From the NCBI RefSeq assembly GCF_026126405.1, contig NZ_JAFMTQ010000012.1:1-64000 (forward strand): a stretch of 64,000 nucleotides of DNA, given 5' to 3'. Shown one piece after another: positions 8,189 through 16,313 of the stretch. How positions within the stretch are numbered: position 1 is the stretch's first letter; every line of letters starts with the position of its first letter. The position numbers were made by a program, and so were the translations under genes. The notes beneath the pieces are model-generated. The model was not told the DNA's origin and did not search any database. It was given only the letters and a program-made list of their open reading frames with translations. Origin of the DNA: Aureitalea sp. L0-47 (GTDB lineage: Bacteria; Bacteroidota; Bacteroidia; Flavobacteriales; Flavobacteriaceae).

Positions 8189-9490
8189 TTACATAAGTGC
8201 CTCTTTATAAGTGTGTAAGGCTCGTTCTCTTCCTTTTTTATGTTCCACGATTTGGTCGCAATACGCCGTTGTTCCAAATTCCTTAACCCAGGTTTTAATG
8301 TACTTTTTGTCCTTATCAAACTTATCTACCTGGGTAATGGGATTGAATATTCGGAAATAGGGTGCAGCATCCACACCGCTTCCTGCGGCCCACTGCCAGT
8401 TCCCGACATTGCTGGCCTGTTCATAGTCCAATAACTTTTCAGCAAAATAAGCTTCTCCCCATCGCCAGTCGATAAGTAAATGCTTACATAAGAAACTTGC
8501 CACCAGCATGCGTACACGATTATGCATATAGCCTGTGGCATTGAGCTGTCTCATGCCAGCATCTACAAGCGGATAGCCGGTTTTACCTTCTTTCCACCGC
8601 TCAAATTCTTCCTCCTTGTTCCGCCAGGGAATGCGGTCATACTTGGCTTTGAATGCTTTATTCACAGTATGAGGGAAGTGGTAAAGGATCTGCATGAAGA
8701 ATTCACGCCATATCAGTTCTTTCAGAAATACGTCATTGGAACTATCTAATGCCCTTCGAACCATCTGGCGGATACTAACCGTCCCGAAACGAAGGTGTGG
8801 GCCAAGGTGCGAAGTACCATCCCTGTCCGGAAAGTTCCTCGTCTTTTCATAATTATCAATGAGGGAAGACGAAACGTCATAGTCGGGCACTTCAATGGAG
8901 GATTTCTCAAACCCCATATCGCTTAAACTAAGATTGGGCAATCGTGAATGCTGGTATAAATTTTTAAGATGTTTTGAAGGATTATGATCCTTAAGATGCT
9001 TATCCGGGTCAAAATTGCTCCGCCATGTCTTCATATAGGGTGTATAAACCACATAGGGGTCACCATCGTCCTTTACAACTTCGTCCTTCTCGAAGATAAC
9101 CTGGTCTTTATAGCTATAAAAACCTATTTGTTTTTCGGAAAGAAACTCCTTAACAGCATTATCACGATCCTTAGCATAGGGTTCGTAATCATGGTTGGTG
9201 ATTACATTCTGTACGTCATAATCCTTTATCAATTCTTCAAATACAGGAATGGGCTCTCCGAAATAGGTCGCGATACTTGAACCCTCTTCCTGGAGTGCAT
9301 CCCTCATTCGCTGCACATGTTTGAAGATAAAACTTACCCTGGCATCATCGGCAGGTAGTTCATCGAGTATGTTTTTGTCGAAAATGAAAAGCAGTAAAAC
9401 CGGGTGTTTACCCTGTAATGCCTTGAAGAACCCTACATTGTCATCTAGCCGGAGGTCTCTTCGGAACCAAAATACATTTACCTCCTGCAT
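8189..9490 (-). CDS. phrB: Deoxyribodipyrimidine photolyase (cryptochrome/photolyase family)
   Basis: A 433-residue flavoprotein of the photolyase/cryptochrome family. The N-terminal alpha/beta antenna domain begins VFWFRRDLRLDDN (residues 6-18). The C-terminal helical FAD domain shows WREFFMQIL, the GYPLVDAGMRQL motif, TGYMHNRVRM and the NVGNWQWAAGSG segment with the Trp residues of the electron-transfer region. It most likely repairs cyclobutane pyrimidine dimers with blue light; a cryptochrome-like role cannot be excluded from sequence alone. It is the third gene of a tight minus-strand series (SRPBCC, SDR-like, photolyase; the SDR stop lies 4 bp upstream of its ATG). Confidence 0.92.
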   Translation of the reverse strand: MQEVNVFWFRRDLRLDDNVGFFKALQGKHPVLLLFIFDKNILDELPADDARVSFIFKHVQRMRDALQEEGSSIATYFGEPIPVFEELIKDYDVQNVITNHDYEPYAKDRDNAVKEFLSEKQIGFYSYKDQVIFEKDEVVKDDGDPYVVYTPYMKTWRSNFDPDKHLKDHNPSKHLKNLYQHSRLPNLSLSDMGFEKSSIEVPDYDVSSSLIDNYEKTRNFPDRDGTSHLGPHLRFGTVSIRQMVRRALDSSNDVFLKELIWREFFMQILYHFPHTVNKAFKAKYDRIPWRNKEEEFERWKEGKTGYPLVDAGMRQLNATGYMHNRVRMLVASFLCKHLLIDWRWGEAYFAEKLLDYEQASNVGNWQWAAGSGVDAAPYFRIFNPITQVDKFDKDKKYIKTWVKEFGTTAYCDQIVEHKKGRERALHTYKEALM

Positions 9491-9494
9491 AGTA

Positions 9495-10190
9495 TTAATT
9501 TACGTTTAAAGTGGACATTCCTCCATCTACGCCAATAATCTGACCCGTCATCCAGGACGAATCATCCTTCAGCAGGAAGACAGCCGTGGCTGCGATATCT
9601 TCCACCGTTCCCACTCGTTTCAGGGGATGCCTTTCTCCCATTTTTTCCTTTTTCTCTTCCGAAGATAATAGTTTACCCGCCAAAGGGGTGTCGGTAAGGG
9701 AAGGTGCGATTACATTAACTCTTAATTTGGGAGCATATTCGGCTGCCAGTGATTTCGCGAATCCTTCAACGGCTCCTTTTGCCGCTGCTATGCTGGTATG
9801 AAACGGCATTCCCACCTTAACCGCTACCGTACTAAAAAGTACTACACTTGGGTTATCTGCCTGGCTCAATTTGGGAAGTATCCCATGAATACATCGGACC
9901 ATTCCCATAAAATTGATTTCCATTTCTTTCTGAAAAGCCTCGGGCTTCAGCATTTTGAAGGGTCGCAGATTGATACTACCCGGACAGTACACAAAACCGT
10001 CTATAGTTTCAGGCAGGTCGAGGGTTATTAAGTCGTCGGTTGCTACATCGAATTCGAAATGACGAACGCCATCAGGGATGCCGTCATTGGTTCGTGAGGC
10101 GACCATCACTGTGTGGTCATCTTTTAGTCGGTTGGCGATTTCCTGACCAATTCCGTAGGAACCACCGATAAGTAAAATGTTCTTTTTCAT
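9495..10190 (-). CDS. SDR-fold protein lacking the catalytic Tyr
   Basis: A 231-residue short-chain dehydrogenase/reductase fold protein. It has the nucleotide-binding motif GGSYGIGQ (residues 8-15), the usual LFSTVAV strand with its Ser, and the C-terminal GQIIGVDGGMS. In place of the YxxxK catalytic pair it reads IAAAK within HTSIAAAKGAVEG: the Lys is kept but the Tyr is Ile. It may therefore be a non-catalytic or altered nucleotide-binding protein. The ATG at 10188-10190 is preferred; a longer frame upstream would overlap the SRPBCC gene and precede the Rossmann start by 19 unlikely residues. It lies 1 bp after the SRPBCC gene and just before the photolyase gene. Confidence 0.85.
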   Translation of the reverse strand: MKKNILLIGGSYGIGQEIANRLKDDHTVMVASRTNDGIPDGVRHFEFDVATDDLITLDLPETIDGFVYCPGSINLRPFKMLKPEAFQKEMEINFMGMVRCIHGILPKLSQADNPSVVLFSTVAVKVGMPFHTSIAAAKGAVEGFAKSLAAEYAPKLRVNVIAPSLTDTPLAGKLLSSEEKKEKMGERHPLKRVGTVEDIAATAVFLLKDDSSWMTGQIIGVDGGMSTLNVN

Positions 10191-10191
10191 A

Positions 10192-10653
10192 TTATATTGT
10201 TCCGAAGAGTTCTTCCAATTTTGCTGTCCTATACTTAAAGATCTCATTCAATTTTGGTTTCACCAGGATAGGGTGCATCAATTGACCCAGCCATCCGAAA
10301 GGTATCTTATAATCTACAATATCCTCCATCTCAACACCACCGTCAATTTCCTTGATAAAGTGTTTGTGATGCCATAAGGAATAAGGCCCGAATCGTTGTT
10401 CATCAACAAAATAACTCCCGTCAACCACATGCGTGATCTCCGTAACCCACTTGGTCTTTATGCCCAGAACAGGAGTAACGATGTACTGAATGATCTGACC
10501 CGCAAACATAGGCCGATCTGCGCCGGATAGAATATTGAACCCCATATAATCCGGGGTTATCTCTTTAAGATTTTTTGGGTCCGACAAAAATTCCCAGGCC
10601 TGTTGTTTCGAGATAGGTAAATTTTGCTTGGTATGGAGTCTGTATATCTTCAA
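10192..10653 (-). CDS. SRPBCC family protein (START/Bet v1-like)
   Basis: A 153-residue single-domain SRPBCC protein. It starts with the typical WxFLSDPKNLKEITP segment (residues 20-35, as in polyketide cyclase/dehydrase-like proteins), then has alternating beta strands (GQIIQYIVTP, WVTEITHVVDG, SYFVDEQRFGPYSLWHHKHF) and a long C-terminal helix (residues ~125-150). The fold binds a hydrophobic ligand; which one is not known. It is the first gene of the photolyase operon. Similar SRPBCC-SDR-photolyase sets are found near carotenoid or light-regulated loci in other bacteria, which is suggestive only. Confidence 0.85.
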   Translation of the reverse strand: MKIYRLHTKQNLPISKQQAWEFLSDPKNLKEITPDYMGFNILSGADRPMFAGQIIQYIVTPVLGIKTKWVTEITHVVDGSYFVDEQRFGPYSLWHHKHFIKEIDGGVEMEDIVDYKIPFGWLGQLMHPILVKPKLNEIFKYRTAKLEELFGTI

Positions 10654-10654
10654 T

Positions 10655-10731
10655 TGTTTAGTATTTCTAAATAATGTTTAAAATTACACCCAATATGTTA
10701 AACAGAATTAAGGTTAAAGAAAAGTTTAACA
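10655..10731. promoter_or_regulatory. Cluster of TGTTTAA-like motifs before the photolyase operon
   Basis: Short related motifs recur in 77 bp: TTGTTTAG (10655), TGTTTAAA (10675), TGTTAAACA (10696-10704), GGTTAAAG (10712) and AGTTTAACA (10723-10731), some in inverted pairs. They could be regulator sites, for example for a light-responsive MerR-type repressor. The region is AT-rich, so chance is a real alternative. Confidence 0.3.
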
Positions 10732-10860
10732 CTGTCCTTGATTTCCACGGCAAATAAGCACCAAATATTGAGTGTTGTGGATTTCTTTTAAGGTTTCGTT
10801 AACTAAATGGATATGGGGCTTGTTGTATTTTCGTACTAAACCATAAAAACACTCATCACG

Positions 10861-11706
10861 ATGAAAAAAATATTCCTATTTGTCTGTGCAGTAGCCATTT
10901 CTTTTGCGGCTGAAGCACAATTGCAAACTCCTGCGCCCAGTCCGTTTCAAAAGATTGAACAAAAAGTTGGGCTAACAGATGTCACCGTTGAATACTCTCG
11001 TCCATCCATGAAGGGAAGAAAGATCTTTGGTGGATTAGTACCTTACGACAAGCTCTGGAGAACCGGAGCCAATGCATGTACCAAAATTACTTTTGGGGAT
11101 GCGGTGCAAATAGCTGGAAAGACTGTTGAGGCAGGTACTTATGCTATTTATACGAAGCCCGGAGTTCAGAATTGGGAAGTTTATATTTATGCCGATACTT
11201 CGAACTGGGGAACACCTAGTGAATGGGACCAAAGTAAAGTAGTAGCATCAACCAAGTTAAGAGTAGCACCCATCCCAATGGAAGTGCAGACCTTCACTAT
11301 TTCTTTCGACGACGTTAAGAATGATTCTGCAAACCTGGGAATGATATGGGAGAGTGCTTATGTTTCTCTGCCAATCAAAGTTTTCACCGATAAAATGGTA
11401 AGTGCCAGTATTGATAAAGTAATGGCAGGTCCATCTTCAAATGACTATTACCAGGCCGCTGTATACTACCTGGAGTCAGGTAAGGACATGAATAAGGCTA
11501 AAATGTGGATCGATAAGGCTATTGAGATGCGAGAACAACCCGCTTTCTGGTATCACAGACAACAATCTCTTATCTACGCGAAGTCCGGAGATAAGAAAGG
11601 TGCTATCAATGCAGCAAAGAGATCGTTGGAGCTAGCTAAAGCTGCTGGCAACGACGATTACGTTTCGCTGAATAACAAGAGCTTAAAAGAATGGGGAGCG
11701 ATGTAA
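10861..11706 (+). CDS. Secreted DUF2911 domain-containing protein
   Basis: A 281-residue exported protein. A signal peptide (residues 1-20, ending AEAQ) is followed by the DUF2911 domain: PSPFQKIEQKVGLTDVTVEYSRPSMKGRKIFG near residue 26 and PYDKLWRTGANACTKITF near residue 61. Residues ~190-280 form helical TPR-like repeats (NDYYQAAVYYLESGKDMNKAKMW, PAFWYHRQQSLIYAKSGDKKGAI). DUF2911 proteins are common in Bacteroidota and have no established activity. An upstream TATTTTCG (10826-10833) is a one-mismatch -7 element. The gene is followed directly by a strong terminator. Confidence 0.9.
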   Translation: MKKIFLFVCAVAISFAAEAQLQTPAPSPFQKIEQKVGLTDVTVEYSRPSMKGRKIFGGLVPYDKLWRTGANACTKITFGDAVQIAGKTVEAGTYAIYTKPGVQNWEVYIYADTSNWGTPSEWDQSKVVASTKLRVAPIPMEVQTFTISFDDVKNDSANLGMIWESAYVSLPIKVFTDKMVSASIDKVMAGPSSNDYYQAAVYYLESGKDMNKAKMWIDKAIEMREQPAFWYHRQQSLIYAKSGDKKGAINAAKRSLELAKAAGNDDYVSLNNKSLKEWGAM

Positions 11707-11727
11707 ACCGCCCCCGCTATAAAATCA

Positions 11728-11760
11728 AATGCCTTCAGCTTTCTGAAGGCATTTTTTTTT
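11728..11760 (+). terminator. Rho-independent terminator of the DUF2911 gene
   Basis: An 11-bp stem AATGCCTTCAG/CTGAAGGCATT (11728-11753) with a 4-nt loop is followed by a T run to 11760. The T run overlaps the stop codon of the convergent gene. Confidence 0.93.
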
Positions 11761-12916
11761 ATTGTTTAATGAATCGTTTGGCTGAACGGCTTCTATTACT
11801 ATTCACTTCAAGGATATATACCCCTGCGTTTAGATTTGAAATGTCCAAACGTGCAGTGGAATCGTTTACGGTTTCCTGAAGAATGATCTGCCCAAGCACA
11901 TTGTAGATCGCTACAGTTTCGATATTGATCGCTGCATTCAGGTCCAGATAATTCCCTGCGGGTACAGGACTCAGCCCAAATTGAATTGCACTCTTGTCTT
12001 CTACAGCAAGGTTCGGATCGAACATACTCATCCAACCAAATTGTAGTGTTTGTGAAGGGACTATGGTACCAACCAGGGTTGTAGCCCCTGTGGTTGTATT
12101 TACCGTACGTAATTCGGGTTTAATGGTTCCATTATTGAATGCTGTCATCATCAGGTTCCCCGACTTATGATCATAGCCCATACCTTGTCCGAAATTTGCA
12201 TCAAAGCCCAACGGACCTAAAAGAGTAATGTTGCCCGTGACCCTATCGATGCGATGAACAGTATCCGAATCGATGTCATAGCTGTAAAGGTTGTTGCTGG
12301 CGTCACGCCCGAGGGCTATCCCAACAACTAGTCCGTTGTCCGTTCCAATAGGTGTTACGGTCTGGTTCATTGGATTAATCTCGTACAGTCTGGTACTACC
12401 CATCCCATCCGTGGCTATGCCATATAGGGTTCCGTCCGAGGCAAATTCCAGCCCTGTGAAGGATTGTGCCCCATTTGGAGATAGTTCACCTATAAAAAGA
12501 TAATCCCCGTTATCTGAGACTCGGTACAAGTTATTATTGTTGTCCACTACGTAAGCATCCTTGCTCCCCGGGATAGTAGCCCCGGCACCCTCAAATTCAC
12601 TCAGTGGAGAAGGAGCGACGATCTGTATCATGGATAGATTGGTTGGCATTATGTTAGCGAAGTGGCCCATAACGGCTTCCGTAGTGCGAATCATTTTTCC
12701 TGGAAATTCGGTTTGTGGAATTTCATCCCCGTTCAGCTGATCGAAATGAGCTCTCAGGATCTGGATTTCAGTTTCTGTAAATACATCCGAGATTCGTCCG
12801 GTATGGTTTTCTGTCAGTACGTCCAGAAGAGCGGGTAAAGTTCGTGCTTGCTGGGCTAGGGTCGTCAGACCCATCGTTAGCGCCAATGCGACGCAAAATG
12901 TTGTAATTGTTTTCAT
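11759..12916 (-). CDS. T9SS-exported protein with beta-propeller-like body
   Basis: A 385-residue secreted protein. Residues 1-22 form a signal peptide (MKTITTFCVALALTMGLTTLA). The middle (residues ~110-300) is a series of repeats with strands and short D/N/G-rich turns (NNLYRVSDNGDYLFIGELS, GTLYGIATDGMG, NNLYSYDIDSDTVHRID, GNLMMTAFNNG), as in a beta-propeller or DUF4394-like fold. The last ~75 residues are a type A type IX secretion sorting domain (LSPVPAGNYLDL, VAIYNVLGQIILQE, LNAGVYILEV, KRFIKQ). Cell-surface anchoring or release is inferred. The ATG at 12914-12916 is chosen over an upstream extension with no signal-peptide logic. It is preceded by a good promoter and three periodic repeats next to an AraC-type regulator gene. 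Confidence 0.9.
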   Translation of the reverse strand: MKTITTFCVALALTMGLTTLAQQARTLPALLDVLTENHTGRISDVFTETEIQILRAHFDQLNGDEIPQTEFPGKMIRTTEAVMGHFANIMPTNLSMIQIVAPSPLSEFEGAGATIPGSKDAYVVDNNNNLYRVSDNGDYLFIGELSPNGAQSFTGLEFASDGTLYGIATDGMGSTRLYEINPMNQTVTPIGTDNGLVVGIALGRDASNNLYSYDIDSDTVHRIDRVTGNITLLGPLGFDANFGQGMGYDHKSGNLMMTAFNNGTIKPELRTVNTTTGATTLVGTIVPSQTLQFGWMSMFDPNLAVEDKSAIQFGLSPVPAGNYLDLNAAINIETVAIYNVLGQIILQETVNDSTARLDISNLNAGVYILEVNSNRSRSAKRFIKQ

Positions 12917-12940
12917 AGGTTTCAGATTAAAAGTTATAAT

Positions 12941-12948
12941 CAAACCTA
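12941..12948 (-). promoter_or_regulatory. -7 promoter element TAGGTTTG of the T9SS protein gene
   Basis: On the minus strand TAGGTTTG fits TAnnTTTG exactly and lies 25 nt upstream of the ATG. No TTG is present at -33, which would suit a promoter that needs an activator. Confidence 0.65.
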
Positions 12949-12977
12949 TTGTTTATCAGTAAATTAAATCTGAACGA

Positions 12978-13030
12978 TGAGAATTCGGGACCCTTCCGTG
13001 AGAATTCAGCGCCAATGGGTTAGAATTCAG
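12978..13030. promoter_or_regulatory. Three 21-bp-spaced AGAATTC direct repeats, candidate AraC-type operator
   Basis: TGAGAATTC (12978), TGAGAATTC (12999) and TTAGAATTC (13020) recur with an exact 21-bp period, each followed by (A/G)G. This is two helical turns, so all copies face the same side of the DNA. The block starts about 30 bp upstream of the TAGGTTTG promoter element and its last copy runs into the 3' end of the AraC family gene. AraC family activators bind direct-repeat half-sites with about 21-bp spacing next to -35-type elements. Confidence 0.7.
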
Positions 13031-13905
13031 GAATCAACCACATTTTTAAACTGTTCCCTGAATTTTGACGGGCTCTTTCCGGTAAATGCCTTGAAGCTCT
13101 TGTTGAAGTGAGAGAAGTTATTGAATCCACTGGCGTAACAAACGTCCGTAATACTCAGATGTCGTTCGCTTAAGAGCTTTGATGCATGCACCAATCTGTA
13201 TTCATTTACAAATTGAGTAAATGTCTTTCCTGTTTTTTTTCTGAAATACCTGCTGAAGGCCTGCTCGGTCATGCTCACCTTATCGGAGATCTCGGCCAAC
13301 AATATGGTGCGAGTAAACTCCTTACTTACAAAGGAATAGATAATATCCAGCCGCTCAGTGTCCTGGGGCTTGGATTCCAGTACCACCTTTTCAACATTCA
13401 GTAAGGTGTAGTCATCGGTTGAGGCCAGTTGCTTCAGTATGTTTAGGAATGACATCAGCTGTTCAAAAGATGAAAGTTCAAGAAGCCCTTCAATTTGAGG
13501 TCCGATCTCATTTCGTACCGACTCGTGAAATACCATGCCTTGCTTGCTCCGCTGGAAAAGCTGCCGGATGGGCTGCATTTCCGGTAAGTCGAAGAAATGC
13601 TCGCCCAGGAAATCCTCCTTGGCCTGTATTACGACCTCGCTTTTATTCCCCGAAAGGCTATCGGTAAAACCAAAGTGGGGGAGGTTCGCCCCTATAAATA
13701 TGAGGTCACCATCGTTATAATAAGAAACATGATTGCCGATATGCCGCTTTCCACTACCACCATTTATAAAAGCAATCTCCATCTCGGGATGGAAATGCCA
13801 GGTTGGGGCATAATCGTTCGAAGCAACCGCAAAGTTGTGAATCTTCAACGAACTGCCAAACTTAGGTGATATGGATTCTAAAATCGGTTCCTTGCTCATT
13901 TTCAT
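13027..13905 (-). CDS. AraC family transcriptional regulator
   Basis: About 292 residues. The N-terminal cupin-like sensor domain (WHFHPEMEIAFINGGSGKRHIGNH, NDGDLIFIGANLPHFGF) is typical of AraC proteins that bind a small ligand such as a sugar. The C-terminal ~100 residues are the double helix-turn-helix DNA-binding domain: IILLAEIS-type first helix (here TRTILLAEISDKVSMTEQAFSRYFRKKTGKTF) and the signature LSERHLSITDVCYASGFNNFSHFNKSFKAFTGKSPSKFR. The ATG at 13903-13905 is preferred to a TTG 51 bp upstream. Its gene ends inside the repeat block that precedes the T9SS protein gene, making that gene a likely target. Confidence 0.93.
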   Translation of the reverse strand: MKMSKEPILESISPKFGSSLKIHNFAVASNDYAPTWHFHPEMEIAFINGGSGKRHIGNHVSYYNDGDLIFIGANLPHFGFTDSLSGNKSEVVIQAKEDFLGEHFFDLPEMQPIRQLFQRSKQGMVFHESVRNEIGPQIEGLLELSSFEQLMSFLNILKQLASTDDYTLLNVEKVVLESKPQDTERLDIIYSFVSKEFTRTILLAEISDKVSMTEQAFSRYFRKKTGKTFTQFVNEYRLVHASKLLSERHLSITDVCYASGFNNFSHFNKSFKAFTGKSPSKFREQFKNVVDS

Positions 13906-14094
13906 TGTATGAAAATACTCCTCAATATTGGAATGGGAATGTGCAAATTTAACCAAAACATGTGTTATTTTAACCTTAACAGTTTATTAATAAGTCTAAT
14001 GGGTTAAAATAGCACATGCATCGGCTATTGAAGTGGATGTGCATTATGTATTCCTGCCACATCTTTGTACCGTTGAACTTAAAATCTTAATGTT

Positions 14095-14433
14095 ATGAAG
14101 ACAATTAGAAGAATTTTAATGGCAGGAATGTTAGTGGTAAGCCTAAGTGCTGCGGCTAATGAAGAGAAAGTTATCACTTCCGGTGATGTAACAATTACTC
14201 AGGACGACCGTCAGGTAGACGTTTCCATCCTTAACACTTCGGAGAATACCTATACACTATATATTTATAATCCCAATGGTGAATTGGTGTTCAAAGAGCG
14301 TTTGGGGAGCGAGACCAGTCTTGGTAAGCGTTTCGATTTCAATTCGGCGCTAAAAGGGAACTACAAGTTCACTTTTGTCACCAATAATGGCGAGCGTACC
14401 TCTTACACAGTGAAAACCGGACTGAACTATTAG
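14095..14433 (+). CDS. Small secreted beta-sandwich protein, unknown function
   Basis: A 112-residue protein with a signal peptide (residues 1-21, ending SAAA) and a single small all-beta domain of about 90 residues (VTITQDDRQVDVSIL, YTLYIYNPNGELVFKERLG, FDFNSALKGNYKFTFV). The last part, KGNYKFTFVTNNGERTSYTVKTG, resembles the fold of T9SS C-terminal sorting domains or DUF3244 proteins, but the gene encodes nothing else. It is monocistronic: a near-consensus CATCTTTG lies 28 nt upstream and a strong terminator follows. It is divergent from the AraC gene. The function is unknown. Confidence 0.75.
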   Translation: MKTIRRILMAGMLVVSLSAAANEEKVITSGDVTITQDDRQVDVSILNTSENTYTLYIYNPNGELVFKERLGSETSLGKRFDFNSALKGNYKFTFVTNNGERTSYTVKTGLNY

Positions 14434-14460
14434 TTCTGTTAATTTTCAATTATGTTGGTA

Positions 14461-14485
14461 GGAGCGGGAAACCGCTCCTTTTTTT
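14461..14485 (+). terminator. Rho-independent terminator
   Basis: The stem GGAGCGG/CCGCTCC (14461-14478) closes a GAAA tetraloop and is followed by seven T. It separates the small secreted protein gene from the convergent symporter gene. Confidence 0.92.
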
Positions 14486-16205
14486 ATACCCCAACAATAG
14501 AATTAGGCTTTGAAAGTATCTTTTGAAGTATGATTGCAATTGCCATTACGCTAATGCATCCCACGAAATTCAACCACAAATAAGGCAGATTAATGATCTC
14601 GTTAAGATCAAGAACGTATAAAATGATTACCAGTGCCTGGTTGATAAGAGCGGCAATGAAGACCTGTGTACCCTTTACATAGCGAACAAAGAAGCCCAAT
14701 AAGAACACTCCCAGGATATTTCCGTAGAAGATAGAACCTATAATATTCACCAATTGTATCAGGTTGTCGAACAAATTGGCAAAACTAGCTACCAGTATCG
14801 CAATAATACCCCAGAGCAAAGTAAACCATTTGGAAGCACTCAGGTAATGACGTTCCGTTTGGTTAGGTGTATTCCTTCTGTAGAGATCTATGGCAGTAGT
14901 GGATCCAAGGGCGTTGAGTTCAGATGCCGTGGAAGACATAGCAGCACTCAGTATCACCGCCAGCAATAGCCCGATGAGACCCCGGGGTAAGTTGTTCAGA
15001 ATAAAATGAATGAACACATAATCCTTGTCATTGGTTTCGGCATTCGGATTTGCTTTTTTAATAAGCACTCTGCTCTGTTCTCTCAATGACTCTTCTTCGC
15101 GATTCAGCAAAGTGATCGCTTCTTTCAGTTTTATTTCTTCGGAAGGTTTCTCTGCCTGTGCATAAGAAATCTGCTTTACACGCAGATCGGCCTCTATCTC
15201 CCGCTTTCGGTCCTCGAGGGCCTGGTAATCTCCAGCGTATTCCGAAGCCATCACATCCTTAACACCGGCAGGGTTGAAATGCAGCGGCGAACTGTTGAAC
15301 TGATAGAACACAAAGACCATCACACCTATAAGCAGGATGAAAAACTGTAGTGGTACTTTCAGCAGACCGTTCATAATAAGGCCCATCTGACTCTGTCTTA
15401 CGGACATACCCGAAAGGTACCGCTGTACCTGGCTCTGGTCGGTTCCGAAGTAGGAGAGGGCCAGGAAAGTTCCTCCAATGATCCCACTCCAAAAGGTATA
15501 CCTGTTCTCAAAATCGAAGGAAAAATCAAGTATTTCCATCTTACCATTAGCTCCGGCAATATCCAGGGCCTTGTCGAAGGAAATATCCAAAGGCAGGTAA
15601 TTCAGTATGATCAGAAATGCAAACAACATACCGCCCATGATCACAGCCATTTGTTGTTTTTGTGTCATACTTACCGCCTTGGTACCACCGCTTACCGTAT
15701 AAATGATCACGAGCACTCCAATAATGATATTGAGGTAGATGAGGTTCCATTCTAAAACCGCCGACAAAATAATGGCCGGAGCGAAAATGGTGATCCCTGC
15801 CGCTAATCCTCGCTGAACCAGAAATAGTATAGCCGTTAAGGTCCTGGTTTTAAGATCGAAGCGAGTTTCCAGGTATTCGTATGCTGTAAAGACCTTTAGT
15901 TTGTGATATAGAGGAATGAAGACCAGGCAAATAACCACCATGGCTAATGGCAATCCGAAATAGAACTGCACGAATCCCATACCATCGTGAAACGCCTGTC
16001 CCGGTGTTGAAAGGAAAGTAATGGCGCTAGCCTGGGTTGCCATAACACTCAGCCCAATAGTCCACCATCTGGCCTGATGTCCGCCTTTCAGGTAATCTAC
16101 AACATTTTTACTGCCTCTGGACTTATAGGTTCCGTAGAACACGATAAAGAGTAGTGTCCCGATAAGTACAATCCAATCTATTTGCCCCAGGTTATCGAAT
16201 TGCAT
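14484..16205 (-). CDS. Sodium:solute symporter family protein
   Basis: A 573-residue inner-membrane transporter of the SSS family with about 13 membrane segments. Conserved parts include YLKGGHQARWWTIGLSVMATQASAITFLSTPGQAF (residues ~39-73, first helices of the Na+/substrate core), the GGTKAV turn near residue 171 and SAAMSSTASELNALGSTTAIDLY near residue 425. A hydrophilic insert of about 80 residues (~315-395, rich in E, K and R, predicted coiled coil) lies between two membrane segments, longer than in most SSS proteins. The substrate is unknown. Its ATG overlaps the stop of a 35-residue membrane protein gene (TGATG), and a PIG-L deacetylase gene precedes both, suggesting uptake of a product released by that enzyme. 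Confidence 0.92.
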   Translation of the reverse strand: MQFDNLGQIDWIVLIGTLLFIVFYGTYKSRGSKNVVDYLKGGHQARWWTIGLSVMATQASAITFLSTPGQAFHDGMGFVQFYFGLPLAMVVICLVFIPLYHKLKVFTAYEYLETRFDLKTRTLTAILFLVQRGLAAGITIFAPAIILSAVLEWNLIYLNIIIGVLVIIYTVSGGTKAVSMTQKQQMAVIMGGMLFAFLIILNYLPLDISFDKALDIAGANGKMEILDFSFDFENRYTFWSGIIGGTFLALSYFGTDQSQVQRYLSGMSVRQSQMGLIMNGLLKVPLQFFILLIGVMVFVFYQFNSSPLHFNPAGVKDVMASEYAGDYQALEDRKREIEADLRVKQISYAQAEKPSEEIKLKEAITLLNREEESLREQSRVLIKKANPNAETNDKDYVFIHFILNNLPRGLIGLLLAVILSAAMSSTASELNALGSTTAIDLYRRNTPNQTERHYLSASKWFTLLWGIIAILVASFANLFDNLIQLVNIIGSIFYGNILGVFLLGFFVRYVKGTQVFIAALINQALVIILYVLDLNEIINLPYLWLNFVGCISVMAIAIILQKILSKPNSIVGV

Positions 16206-16312
16206 CAGATATAGCTTTTCATTAGGAGATAGAAGAGAATGATGTAGACCGCATTAAGCAGCAGGAGCAATGTATAGCTCCATTTCCAGCTGTATTTTTG
16301 CTTTTCTTCCAT
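16205..16312 (-). CDS. 35-residue membrane peptide coupled to the SSS symporter
   Basis: A short open frame with the layout MEEKQKYSWKWS, then a hydrophobic stretch of about 20 residues (YTLLLLLNAVYIILFYLLM) and KSYI. It begins 1 bp after the stop codon of the PIG-L gene, and its TGA overlaps the ATG of the symporter by one base (TGATG), a classic translational-coupling junction. The size and single membrane span resemble the small accessory subunits known next to other SSS transporters, but I do not recognise the exact family. Its position between two tightly packed genes is the main reason to believe it is real. Confidence 0.75.
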   Translation of the reverse strand: MEEKQKYSWKWSYTLLLLLNAVYIILFYLLMKSYI

Positions 16313-16313
16313 A

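Noticed and set aside
9495-10190. SDR as the capnine 3-keto reductase CapC
   Set aside because: It lacks the catalytic Tyr and sits in a photolyase operon far from the capA/capB-like genes; the reductase is not visible in this window.
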